Assembly (NCBI GenBank): GCA_029339195.1
Contig: JAPTJF010000433.1
Span: 1 to 53,334, forward strand
DNA from: Micractinium sp. NFX-FRZ
Lineage: Eukaryota > Chlorophyta > Trebouxiophyceae > Chlorellales > Chlorellaceae
Direction: 5' to 3'
DNA length: 53,334 nucleotides
Both the position numbers and the translations under genes were made by a program. Shown in pieces: positions 35,801 to 45,643 of this stretch. Under the pieces are notes generated by a model. That model was not told where the DNA came from and did no database searches. It saw only the letters and a program-made list of their open reading frames with translations. Position 1 is the first letter of the stretch. Each line of letters begins with the position of its first letter.

Positions 35801-38800
35801 TGACCCCTGCAGTCTCACCCGGCACCGTCCGCACGCGTGCAAGCCTATTTTGCTGTGCAGGGCCGGCCTCTCACATCGCCACCCTCCTCACGCACGCACC
35901 GCCCAGCAGCTTGCAGCCCACTCTTTCATCGAGCCACCAGCCCCTCCAAACCCTGCCCAACTAGGAGCCTCACCTGGAACTTGACAGATGCATCCTGGAA
36001 CTCTGCATTCAACTTGATCTCCTGCAAGCGCACAACATGTCGAGCAGGGGCGGCGGGGCAGATGCGAGGTATGACAACGTGCTGGAATGGGCCACGCAGC
36101 TCTAGACAGCCGCAAATGCAGACGTGGGGTGGCGTGCACCAGCGGCAGCAGCACAGCGCAAATGGATGCAGGTTGCGTCACCCTGCATGTCGACCTGTGC
36201 TGACACTCGAGCGGCCTGCAACTGCTGCCCAGCTGCAGCCCATCTTACTCCCCAGAACCTGTAGTCATACACTACCGCAGCCCACCTGCTGCACCGACGT
36301 GTCATGGTGGTGCTGCAGCACGGCGCGCTCACGCTCCAAGCGCTCCATGCCAGACGTGGCAGCACTGTATGCTGTGGTTAGCTCCGCCACCTGTTAACAG
36401 GGGTGAGAGCATGTTGCTGCACGCGTGAGTGCATAGTCCATCAGATGGATTGCAAGCATGCGCCTGTACGCGTTCAGGGCTGCTACCACATGCATTGCTG
36501 TAGACGCGGCAAAGCACTCCTGGCCCATACAGCCCTGCTACCCTCGGCGTTCAGCCCCACCTACCTGAATCTCCGCCTGTTCCGCCTCGCGCTGGACGCG
36601 CTGATGGCCGTCCACCATAGCCTTCAGGTCAGCAGCCACCTCTGGCAACCAGTCGTACAGGTCCTGCGCAGATGGTGGGGTGGGCAGGCAATGCAGCGTG
36701 CGAGAGATGAGCAGCAGAAAGCGGCAAGGATCAATGGCCAGCCCCAGCCACATGCAGTGCAGAGGAGGGGGAGCATGGTCGGCCTGTTGCAACCTCCAAG
36801 CCAGCGCAACCATCACATGCATGCATAAGAGGATCTCATGCATGCTGCCCTGCAAGACCCTTCTGCCTACCTCAGCAGCCACCCAGCGGGTGGGGCGTCC
36901 CAGCCTGGGTGTTGAAGCTATCTCTACAGCCTCCTGCATGGGCACAAGAGGAACAATAGGGATCGCCCGAAGGTCAGCAGAGCACGGATGCAGAGCGGAG
37001 GCTACAGTTGAGTTGCACAGAAAGAACTGCTGGCTGCAAGGCAATGCCCCGGCGCAGCAAATTCCAGGCAGGTTGCCGACACCAGCAGAAGCTGCAGCAC
37101 AGTGGCAGCAACATAGTACCATGACGCATTCTCACCTGCTGCTGCTGGGATGCCGTCTGGTGTGGCCCCGCCTGCTGGCCTGCCTCAATGGGCGCCTGCC
37201 AGTCGGTGGAGCGCTGCAGGACCCCCTGCATGCTCTTCCCTGCCCGGCTCAGCACCTGCGTCAAGCAAGCATGGAGTGGGGCCAGCAAGCACGCAGCATT
37301 AGTGAGGCGGATCACAGCACAAGCAGCACCCGCTGGCACATCGAAAAGGCTGACCCGCCTGGATGAGGGCAAAGCAGTGCTCTCGTTACCTTGCGCAGCT
37401 TGCCGCCCTCAACATGCATGCCTTTGACATTGGATTTCACCGCGACATCAAATGGAGGAGTCTGCAAGGATACATGAACGCCTTGAAATGCAGGGGCATT
37501 GCAGATGCTTGCAATGGACATGGAGAAAGGACAGGGCACACATGCGGGAGCCGGCAGCAGGCGCAGTGGTGTGCAAGGCGCACGGCGACGTTGCTGTGCT
37601 GCTGCCCTGCCACCCACCTGCTCGGCAGATGGCGTGCTAGCCACACGCTCGGCTGGAGTCACGGCAGAGGGCGAGGGCGGCGCAGCTGTGCTTGCCGGCG
37701 ACAGTGACACCGGGGAGCACGGCACCACCGCTGGCGGCGTGGTCGCCCCGCTGGCCTGCAGCAGATCGCGGGTAAACAAGAAACATGCGTTTGGTGGTTG
37801 ATCTGCTTTTTGGGAACATGCAAAGGTGGCAGGTCACTGCTGCTGGCTGGGTTGCACAAGTCGGTAAGGAGAGAAAGGTACGCACACTCATACTTCCAAC
37901 CCCACCCCCGCTGGATCACCGCACCTCAAAGCCACCCGGGCAGGGCTGGGCTGGGCTGCCGGTCTCCGCCGCATCTAGGTCCTCCTGCAGGTTGCGCCCG
38001 AACAGAGGGGAGCAAGGCATGTCCACGGCTGCGGTACACGGCGCCGCTGCAGCCGCTGATGCCAGGGAGGAGGGAGAGGGCGCAGGCGGTGCCAACGCAG
38101 CGGTACCGCCGCTTGGTCCCATGCTTGTACCCACCTGCGTGGGGAGAAGAGTGTATGAAAACGAATAAGACGCACGATGGTAGCAGAATTGCCAGCACAG
38201 TCTCAAAGTGGGTTGGGCATGCCAGGTGAGCAGCCGGGAAGGACCCAGCAATGCACCCTGCCCCGCCCCTTGCATCGCCGAGCTGCCCTGCCGCAACCAG
38301 CGCCACGCACATCCCACCACCCTGCCTGGCCCCCTTGACTCACAGGCAGGGCTTGTGCTGCTTGGGGCTCCTGGTTGCCCTCGCCAGCCGCTGAGAGCTT
38401 GCCTGCCGTGTTGGTGCTGACCGCCTCGGGCGCTGCTGCCAGTGCTGCGGCGGGTGACGTCGGCTCAGCCTCCGCTGCCGCTGGGCGGGCGTAGCAGCCA
38501 GTGTGCGCGCCCCGCCGGCGGCTGCTAGGCCTGACCGTGTGTGCGCTGGAGCCGCCAGTCAAATACGAGCGCAGCGTTTTCTCAAACTTGAGCTCAGCCT
38601 CTGTCTTGTGTGTCGTGAAGTCCGACAGGGCGGCATGCGCGCCAGTCTGTAGTGCAGGGAAGCGTGGTTGGGGAGGCAGTGGCAGGTGGATGGATGCAAG
38701 CAGGGCCAGCTGGGTGCAGCAACTTCTTCGAGGACTTGGCCAAACAAGTTTCCCCTTCGCTACATAGCCGTCCCAGGGGGGCAGCTGGACACCCAGCACC

Positions 38801-38914
38801 CACCTGTGTGGAAGACAGCGCGGAGCGAGCGCCCGTCTGGCCCCCAGCAATGTAGAACAAGGTGCCTGTTGGCGGGCCAGACAGTAGACGGCTGCCCGGA
38901 ATGCCGTCCGCCAT
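26873..38914 (-). CDS. Giant golgin-like coiled-coil protein with C-terminal membrane anchor, 36 phase-0 exons
   Basis: Predicted exons, 5' to 3': 38804-38914, 38344-38646, 37925-38134, 37618-37755, 37390-37461, 37136-37255, 36871-36933, 36565-36663, 36286-36390, 35974-36021, 35449-35733, 35103-35198, 34883-34942, 34527-34625, 34040-34219, 33625-33708, 33395-33499, 33009-33092, 32425-32742, 32184-32267, 31795-31899, 31504-31578, 30967-31215, 30724-30828, 30468-30551, 30172-30255, 29863-30009, 29522-29596, 29281-29343, 28826-29107, 28516-28578, 28085-28357, 27751-27951, 27646-27690, 27364-27426, 26873-27166; about 1,623 aa. A ~300-residue Ser/Pro/Ala-rich head (with SDFTTHKTEAELKFEKTLR) is followed by ~1,200 residues of Ala/Glu/Gln/Leu/Arg coiled coil. 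The end is basic, then one transmembrane helix (FMFIISILLAWTVGLGVAF) and a three-residue tail. This is the architecture of tail-anchored tethers such as giantin/golgin-84; a Golgi or ER role is inferred from architecture only. All introns are phase 0. Confidence 0.8.
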
Positions 38915-39856
38915 CCTCAGCACTTCCTGCGCCAGACCGCGCCACCGTGCACCACCTGCAGCTTGCCAGGAAAGGTGGCCAGGGAAAACGTGGGCGGCAA
39001 AGGTGCGCTGCCGCCGCCGGCGGGGCGGCTGGGTGGGCAGGGTTCAGCAAACTCCGGCTGGTCAATCAGGAGCGCTGCTCCTGCCCCGAGCTGCTGAAAG
39101 GCTGGCTTCGATGGGCGCACCCCACAGCAACCAGCCGCCGAGACCGCTACCGGCCGCAGGTCGCTCACTTCGCGCCCGCTCGCCGCACCTGCTGCTTGCC
39201 CTCGCGCTAGTTGCTGTTTACGTACTTCACACCAATTGCTGCGCGACACCGCCGCTGGAAGGCGCCCGAAACGGGGCTGCCGGCAACCGCCCCTCAAACG
39301 AACAGCGGTGCGAGCCCACAAGAGACACAAATATCCAAAAGTATATGTGTAGATTGTATCGGTGCGCTCTGCGCATCGCTCCTTTCCCTTGGAGCGTTCA
39401 TTGGCAGGTGTGACCTGGCAGTGGCGCCGGCGCTCCATTCGGGCCTGCTGCTGATGTCAATATTCACTTTCAGCACATGAGTGGGGCCTAAAAAGGTCCA
39501 CAGTCATACAATATATGGTTTCTGTTATAACACAACTGTCACAATACATTATTGTGCTGCCGAGGAATGGGCCCTCAGCTATCGAGCCGTCGGTAGAGCG
39601 CCTGCCGGTAGAGCGCCTGCCATCGCCGCCCTCCAACCACCAGCATACAATTGCTTTCAAACTGTGGGGAGAGTAGTACACAGACACACATGGCACCCTG
39701 CACCAACAAGTTACGCACACTGGGCTTCAACAGCAATCCAACCAGACGATCTGCTGCACCCGCCAGCTGGGGCGTCAGCAGGAGGCACCGCCGCCTGGTT
39801 GTCCTTCCTCAATACAAGCTTTTTGTTCCGGCATCTTGATCCATCTCTCTCGTTTC
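38915..39856. promoter_or_regulatory. Divergent promoter region, giant coiled-coil gene / CapA gene
   Basis: 942 bases between two start codons pointing apart. It becomes notably AT-richer towards the CapA side (39300-39800). It contains a 15-bp direct tandem duplication at 39591-39620. No gene is supported inside it. Confidence 0.5.
39591..39620 (+). repeat. 15-bp tandem duplication
   Basis: CGGTAGAGCGCCTGC occurs twice head to tail (39591-39605 and 39606-39620), about 240 bases upstream of the CapA start codon. It could be a duplicated regulatory site or plain slippage. Confidence 0.9.
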
Positions 39857-42800
39857 ATGCGCCGAGCCCTACCGATCGGCATTGGAGTGGCCGCGCTCGC
39901 GCTTGGAGCTCGCGGAATGGCAGCTCCTTCTAGGCGCCCAGGCGGCAAAGTCAGGCTGCTGTTGACGGGGGACGTCATGCTAGGTGTGTGATGCCCCCCG
40001 GTTTGACGGCAGCTGGGCGCGCAGCAGACGTCAGCATGCGGCGGCCGCCTGGGTACCGCTGCCGCTCACCGGTGCCCTCGCTGCACCCACAACAGGCCGT
40101 GCGGTGGACCAAACCCTGCCTCACCATTGCTCTCCTGAGCTGTATGAGCCATGCATGCGGGATGCGAGGACATACTTGGAGGCAAGCAAAGCAGTGGGGG
40201 ATCTAAAAGCTGTGCCTGCCACAATCGCCGCTGCGTGCCTGCCTAGCTATAGCACATCACCTGTGCTTTGCTGCCGCTCCCTCTGCACAGCGTACCGACG
40301 TCATACCCTCAATGCTGCACTCTGCTGCAGCTGGCAGTGGCAGCCAACGGCCCGCTGCCCAGGCAGCGCTGTTATGCCTACCCCTGGGGCGTAGCTGTGG
40401 CGGACATGGAGGTGAGGGGTGCCACGTCAGGCGCCAGGGGTGCGCCGACAGCAGTACCACGCTGGTGGTACCAACGGGTCTGGTCTGGTCTGCTGTGTTA
40501 GACTACGTTACAGCCAGCAACGACGGAGCTGCCCGCATGCTACCTACCGCCCACACACGCTTGCTTGAGCCACGGTATCTGCAGTACCCGCAGTACATCC
40601 AGGCAGTGTGGTGAGGCGTCCCACCCTACCCCAGCAGGAGAAGCAGCCAGACGCGCGCATCATCAACCTCGAGACAGCAGTCACCACCCACCCCCATCCC
40701 TGGCCCGACAAGGGCATCAATTACCGGATGCACCCAGGTGGGCGGAGAGGTTGGCCCCTGGCCTGGCCACAGGGCTGGGGTGGAGTGGAGGTGGCAGCCA
40801 GCACGGCACAGCATGGAGGCACCAGGAAAGACCCAGCCTGTTGCTCACAAATGCTGCCCAGACGCTGCTGCATGCGGGCGACGTGCTGACCTGCTGCCCC
40901 GAGGGTTGTTCCCTGCCACCAGGCAATGTGCCGACGCTCACGGCGGCGCGCATCGACGTCTGCTGCCTGGGCAACAACCACGGCATGGACTGGGGGCGGG
41001 AGGGGCTAGCGGAGACGCTGGATGTGCTGCATGCGGCAGGCAAGCCCTGGGCGCGGAGGGTGGCACAGAGGGCGGGGCCACAGGGATAGAGGCAGCCGTC
41101 GGTGACGGCGGGCGCGCTGCCTGCAGGCTGCGGACACCAGTTGGCGGGGGAGACGACCAGGCACCCCCAGGCAGTGTGCCTCACCCGCTCCCTCAGCAGC
41201 GCTTTCTCTCCTCACTTCTGCTCTGCCGACTGCGGGCAGGCAGGCGGGCCAAGACTGCCACGAGCAGTCGCAGTTACCTCCGTTCTGGGTGGTCTTCCAT
41301 TGCAGGGATACAGACCGCCGGGGCAGGGCATGATGTGGCGGAGGCGCAGGCCCCAGCGGTGCTGCCCCTGGCGCCAGACAACAGTGGGCGGCGGGGGCGG
41401 CTGCTGGTCTGGGCAATTGGACACAGCAGCAGCGGGGTGCCAGATGAGTGGGCAGCAGGGCGCGGCCGGCCGGGCGTGTTCCTCGCCGACCTGTCGCCAG
41501 CTGGCGTGCGCCACCTGGCAGGTATCGTGGCCCAGCACAAGCAGCCGGGCGACATTGCACTCGTGTCAGGTGAGCATGCATCCTCCTGCCGGGCAGGCTG
41601 CTGTGGCTGAGGGGGCGGAGGCGGACGTGACAGCAGCTGCAGGCAGGCAAGTAGTGGGCACTTCCAAAGGAGCGGCAGCGGGCAGGCCGACAATATTACC
41701 AACATCCACACTCCCTTTCATGCCTGCTTCGTCCCTCCCTGCGCATGCAGTGCACTGGGGCAGCAACTGGGGCTATGCCGTGCCCCAGAAGCAGCGCCGC
41801 TTTGCTCACGCCCTGATCGACCAAGGTGGGTGCTGCTCCTGGGGCAGGTGGGATGGCTGCTGGGCCGGAAGTGGCAGGGAGGTCGGGTCGCTGGTTGTTT
41901 CTCTGATGGCGCCCAAGCATCCCCACTAAAGCAGCAGATGCACCAGGGTTGCCCTGCGTGGTGTAGCCATGTGATCAAGGCCACCTCTTGTGAAGTATCG
42001 CCTCATCCCAGTCCACTCGCACACCAACTTGCCTGCCTGCCTGCCTGCCTGCCTCCTGCCTGCAGCCGGCGTGGATGTCGTGCATGGGCACAGCAGCCAC
42101 CATGCCAAGGGGGCGGAGGTGCACAGTGGGAAGCTGGTGCTGTATGGATGCGGCGACCTCATCTCTGACTATGAAGGGATCACGGTGAGAGGGGGTGAAC
42201 ACGAAGGCCAACGCCCGTGTTAGCTGCATTCCCGCCAGCGCGTATACGGTGCTACGTAGCACCCATGTGCATAGGTCTTCGCCCCCCGCCGACAGGGTGT
42301 TTGCCTCGTTCGCCTCTCTCACCACCTGGTGGCCTCTGCCTCACACTTCTGGCCCCACCCACCATACTGTGTGTAGTACACCATACTGATAGGGTCACCA
42401 TACTGTGTGTAGTACCCCTGCTCTTGCCGCCGCTCCCGCCCGCCCTGCCGCTCTGTGTGCTGCTCTCTACAAAAGATTGATCAGCTGTGTGCCCCTTCTG
42501 GCATGCCTCACCCACAGAACTCCGAGATTGAGGCTGCCTACCCCCATGAGCAGTACCGCGATGATGTGGGTGCCCTCTGGTATGCTGACGTGGACACCGC
42601 CAGTGGCAGCCTGCGAGCGCTGACCATCACGCCCACCCGCCTGAAGTAAGCTTTTGATCTCCAGAGCCTCTCTCTTGGGAAGGAAATGCCTGGCAGGGGA
42701 GACGGGCAGGATGGGCACGGCAAGGCAGGCAGCGAGGTGGCCTGCCTGTGTGTGCCTGTGGCAGACGCGTGCAGTGCAGGAGCTTGCTGGCGGCGCTGCG

Positions 42801-43042
42801 CATTGCACACATCGCAGGGCCCCACCCTCGTTGTCCTCCCCTTCTCACCCTGCCCTCCTCCCTTGTTGACGACGCTCTACCTCTGTAGGCAGCTCTCGCT
42901 GCACCGCCCAGATCCCGCAGATCTCACCTACCTCGCGTCCACCCTGGACCGGGAGTGCCGAAAACTGGGGGCCCGGGGGGTGCGGGCAGCAGCAGACGGG
43001 CGCAGCCTTGAGATGGTGCTGCCGACGCCGGCAGAGGAGTGA
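39857..43042 (+). CDS. CapA/PgsA-family protein (bacterial capsule-synthesis type)
   Basis: Ten exons (39857-39983, 40096-40181, 40331-40411, 40638-40737, 40923-41039, 41306-41569, 41751-41825, 42066-42184, 42518-42645, 42889-43042) give about 416 aa, full length for the family. Conserved blocks in order: LLLTGDVMLGRGVDQTLPH, ANGPLPRQ...YPWG, DARIINLETAVT, LGNNHGMDWG, IQTAGAGHD, LVWAIGHSSSGVPDEW, VHWGSNWGY, DVVHGHSSHH, LVLYGCGDLISDYEG. These are the metallophosphatase-like CapA domain landmarks (GD, NLE, GNNH, HWG, HGHSSH). Bacterial CapA/PgsA proteins act in poly-gamma-glutamate capsule synthesis. The substrate in an alga is unknown. A short hydrophobic N-terminus (IGIGVAALALGARG) may be a signal peptide. 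Two introns need GC donors (at 40182 and 41040); both restore family alignment. Origin by ancient transfer from bacteria is plausible, with introns gained since. Confidence 0.93.
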
Positions 43043-43355
43043 GCAAATGGCGGACCACTGGCAGCATCGCCCAAGGCGCGGGGCAGAGGCTGCCCCTGGC
43101 AGGAAGCGCTTGCGCCTGCGCCCTCAACCATGCCCTTGCACATTCCTCAAGCCCCTCCACTTGCACGGCTGGCATCAACACGGTTGGCATCAACACGGTT
43201 GGCATCAACAGAGTTCCGCGCACCATCGTTCTTGTAGACTGTGTCTGGTTTGCCTCGGTCACATGATGCGCTGATTAAGAGCCACAGCAACATAGCCGAG
43301 ACAGCACCCGTGTGCAGCCTATGCAGGCGAGTCGTAGGCGTGGTGCTCCCAGAGC
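43043..43355. other. Convergent gap with minisatellite
   Basis: 313 bases between the CapA stop and the next gene's stop on the other strand. It holds a three-copy 15-bp repeat at 43171-43215. I see no TGTAA signal for either gene. Confidence 0.6.
43171..43215 (+). repeat. 15-bp minisatellite, three copies
   Basis: GGCATCAACACGGTT at 43171-43185 and 43186-43200, then a variant GGCATCAACAGAGTT at 43201-43215, in the probable 3' UTR of the CapA gene. Confidence 0.92.
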
Positions 43356-44545
43356 TCAGCTGCTAGCAAGGTAGGGCCCCACCAGCCCCACAAAAAGTGC
43401 AAAAAGAACGATCGGGGCCGACAGCTGTGTCTGCACGCTGTGTTGCTCTACCAATGCAGCTGCCAGCTCCCGCCGCAGGTAGTCACGCTCCTGCAGTACC
43501 GCCGACAGCATGCTGTCACCGCCACCCTTCACATCAGCAGCGTCCACCTGCAGGGGTTCACAATACCAGGTTGTTGGGCTCAGCTGCGATAGTGATACTT
43601 TGCGTGAGTAAGTGGGGGATCCACATGTCTTGAACAAGAGGACTTCCCAGAAGAGCGCCAGGAACCACCTGTCAGGCCCAGACCCTGCCCCCTGCTGCGA
43701 CAGTCTCCCTTCCACTCAGGATGCTGCTGGCGTGGATGTTGGGCCCCGCCAAACCAGTTGTGTTTCGACCTCCCATCCCGCATCCCCTCCATGCGCCTCG
43801 CCCACAAACTCACCTGCTCCCAGGACCCATCCGGGTGCGGCACCACTGCCAGCTGGCCAGCTGGCACAGGGCCCGTGCCTGCCTCCAGCCCCTCTGCCTC
43901 CTCCTGCAACATGGCCAGAGGGGCAGGGTGTCTGCATCACACTGCCATCCACACACGTGAACACAGCTTCTGGCGGGCCGCTTGCCGGGCCGAGCGAGAG
44001 GTGACCGGTGCCAGCAGCACAGTCTAAGTGATGGAGCAGCGCACTGCACACAGTGGAGGCCGCCACCAGCGCTGCTGCCAGCTTCCAGCGGCCGGCGGCA
44101 GGTCTTCCACTCACCTCCTGCGTTCTGCTGCTACGCGATGCCACTCTGTGGGCATGCAGCCACATCCGACGATAGATCATGCATTGCCACGACAGCCGCT
44201 GCCGCCTGACCAAGGCGGCGGCAGCGGCGGGGGCGGCTGCCTGCCGCCTGCCGGCCACATCTGGCCCAGCTATTGCACAGCCCTCCGAGCCCTCTAAGCC
44301 GAAATCAACCATCCCCGACGCCCCGCACTCAGCAGGTCACTCGTGAAAGGCGCCCGCACCTCGACCTTGACGTCCCGCCCCAGCTCCAGCCGGTTGCCCA
44401 CCACCCAGCGGCAGTACTCCAGACTGAGAGGGATGGGGCCCTGTGCCAGGATGCCCCATTGATGCCGGGCGTGCTGCAGCGCAAAGCCGCCCGTGCCCGT
44501 GAAGAGCACCCGGAAGCGGTCCCCCACGATTACAATGCCTTCCAT
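43356..44545 (-). CDS. Small tail-anchored protein of unknown family
   Basis: Four exons (44360-44545, 44115-44291, 43814-43903, 43356-43547), all whole codons with phase-0 introns, give about 214 aa. The N-terminal exon looks like a compact conserved domain (GDRFRVLFTGTGGFALQHAR, QWGILAQGPIPLSLEYCRWV). The middle is Ala/Arg-rich, then comes a short acidic segment, then a coiled-coil-like stretch (SMLSAVLQERDYLRREL) and a C-terminal hydrophobic helix (SAPIVLFALFVGLVGPYL) with three residues after it, as in tail-anchored proteins. Topology would be N-cytosolic. I cannot name the family. In-frame Mets further upstream (up to 44683) are possible starts. It is divergent from the transporter gene. 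Confidence 0.65.
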
Positions 44546-45643
44546 GATGCAGTGCAGATGGGGCCGAGGCCTGTCACTGCATCTGGCCACAGAACTGCTC
44601 CGGTGCCGCCGCCCTGCCCGCCCTGCCCGCTGTCCCGGCGCCGCCTCCATGCATGGACTCTCACGCAACTTCAAAGTGGGCATCGTTTCTCTTGGCAGCC
44701 TTCTGGTTTTCCCGGCGAGTTACTCAGCAACTGGGAGTGGAGGGATGGCCCGCCTGCCTGCCTGCCTGCCTGCCCGCATGAACGAACGAACGAACGACCG
44801 ACTACCAGCATGCTTTCCACACTCTTGCCTGCACCTGCTACTGCCCACCTGGGCCTGTGTGACATTGATTCATGTGAGTTCTGGGTGGCGCTTTGCTGAA
44901 CTGCTGCCTGCCTAGGCCCAATCTTTACCACGGCTCACTCAAACCCTTCACCTCACAGTGTGACCCTTTGCCATCACTTAGAGCGGCCAGTACTGCCGGC
45001 GTCACATGGAGAGCGAAGTGGTGGGGCGGAGAGGGCGGTGTTGGCGCTGCAACCCACACGCACAGAGGTAAAGGCAAGTAGATACACTGTGTTTGTCATC
45101 AATGGCGACATCGTGGAGTTGATGCGTGCGGAAACAGCAGCAGGGTGCCGACGACGGCGCAGGCAAAGCAGGCAAAGCAGGTGCAGCAAGGCATGCCGGA
45201 GGAAGGTGGTTTAGCGGCGGACTGGCGGCGGCATGCTGCCACTACTAGGATGTGTATTTAGTGCAACAACGGCATCCACAATGCATCCACACAGAGCGGG
45301 CGTGCACAGGTGAGGCAGCACTCTCAGGAGCGGGCCTGCAAAGATGCGGGCTCGAACACGGCCAGCATCCTTGGTGAAGCTGCTTGCTGTGCTGCTAACA
45401 CAGCAATTGCCACTTATGCAGCTCTGTGGTTGAACAGCCGAGCTAGCAGCCAAAAGCCCACAACTTATGATTGATTCGGGCCCAGCTCAAACACACGCTG
45501 TGCGCGTCCTGCATCATGGCGGCGTCATACGGATGCAGTGGCAAGTCCCACTTGATCGCGTTTTGCGGGTTTGCCGCGCGTCATGAGCCAGGAGCCGCAT
45601 GATTAACGTTTTGACAGCGCAGAAAGCTGAGCGGCTCTGACCA
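44546..45643. other. Intergenic region with simple repeats
   Basis: About 1.1 kb between the start codons of the tail-anchored protein and the transporter. Part (to 44683) may be N-terminal coding sequence. It includes (CCTG)5 at 44753-44772 and (AACG)4 at 44781-44796. Short open frames lack any support. Confidence 0.55.
44753..44796 (+). repeat. Adjacent tetranucleotide repeats (CCTG)5 and (AACG)4
   Basis: Five CCTG units at 44753-44772 and, eight bases later, four AACG units at 44781-44796, in non-coding sequence. Confidence 0.9.

Noticed and set aside
23277..38914. Treating the mini-exon gene and the giant coiled-coil gene as one transcription unit
   Set aside because: The giant frame ends in a transmembrane tail and stop at 26873, and the next gene begins with its own signal-anchor and ATG; no splice link avoiding the stop was convincing.
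45211..45453. 80-codon minus-strand open frame
   Set aside because: No motif, no splice partner and no upstream regulatory context; compositionally like intergenic sequence.
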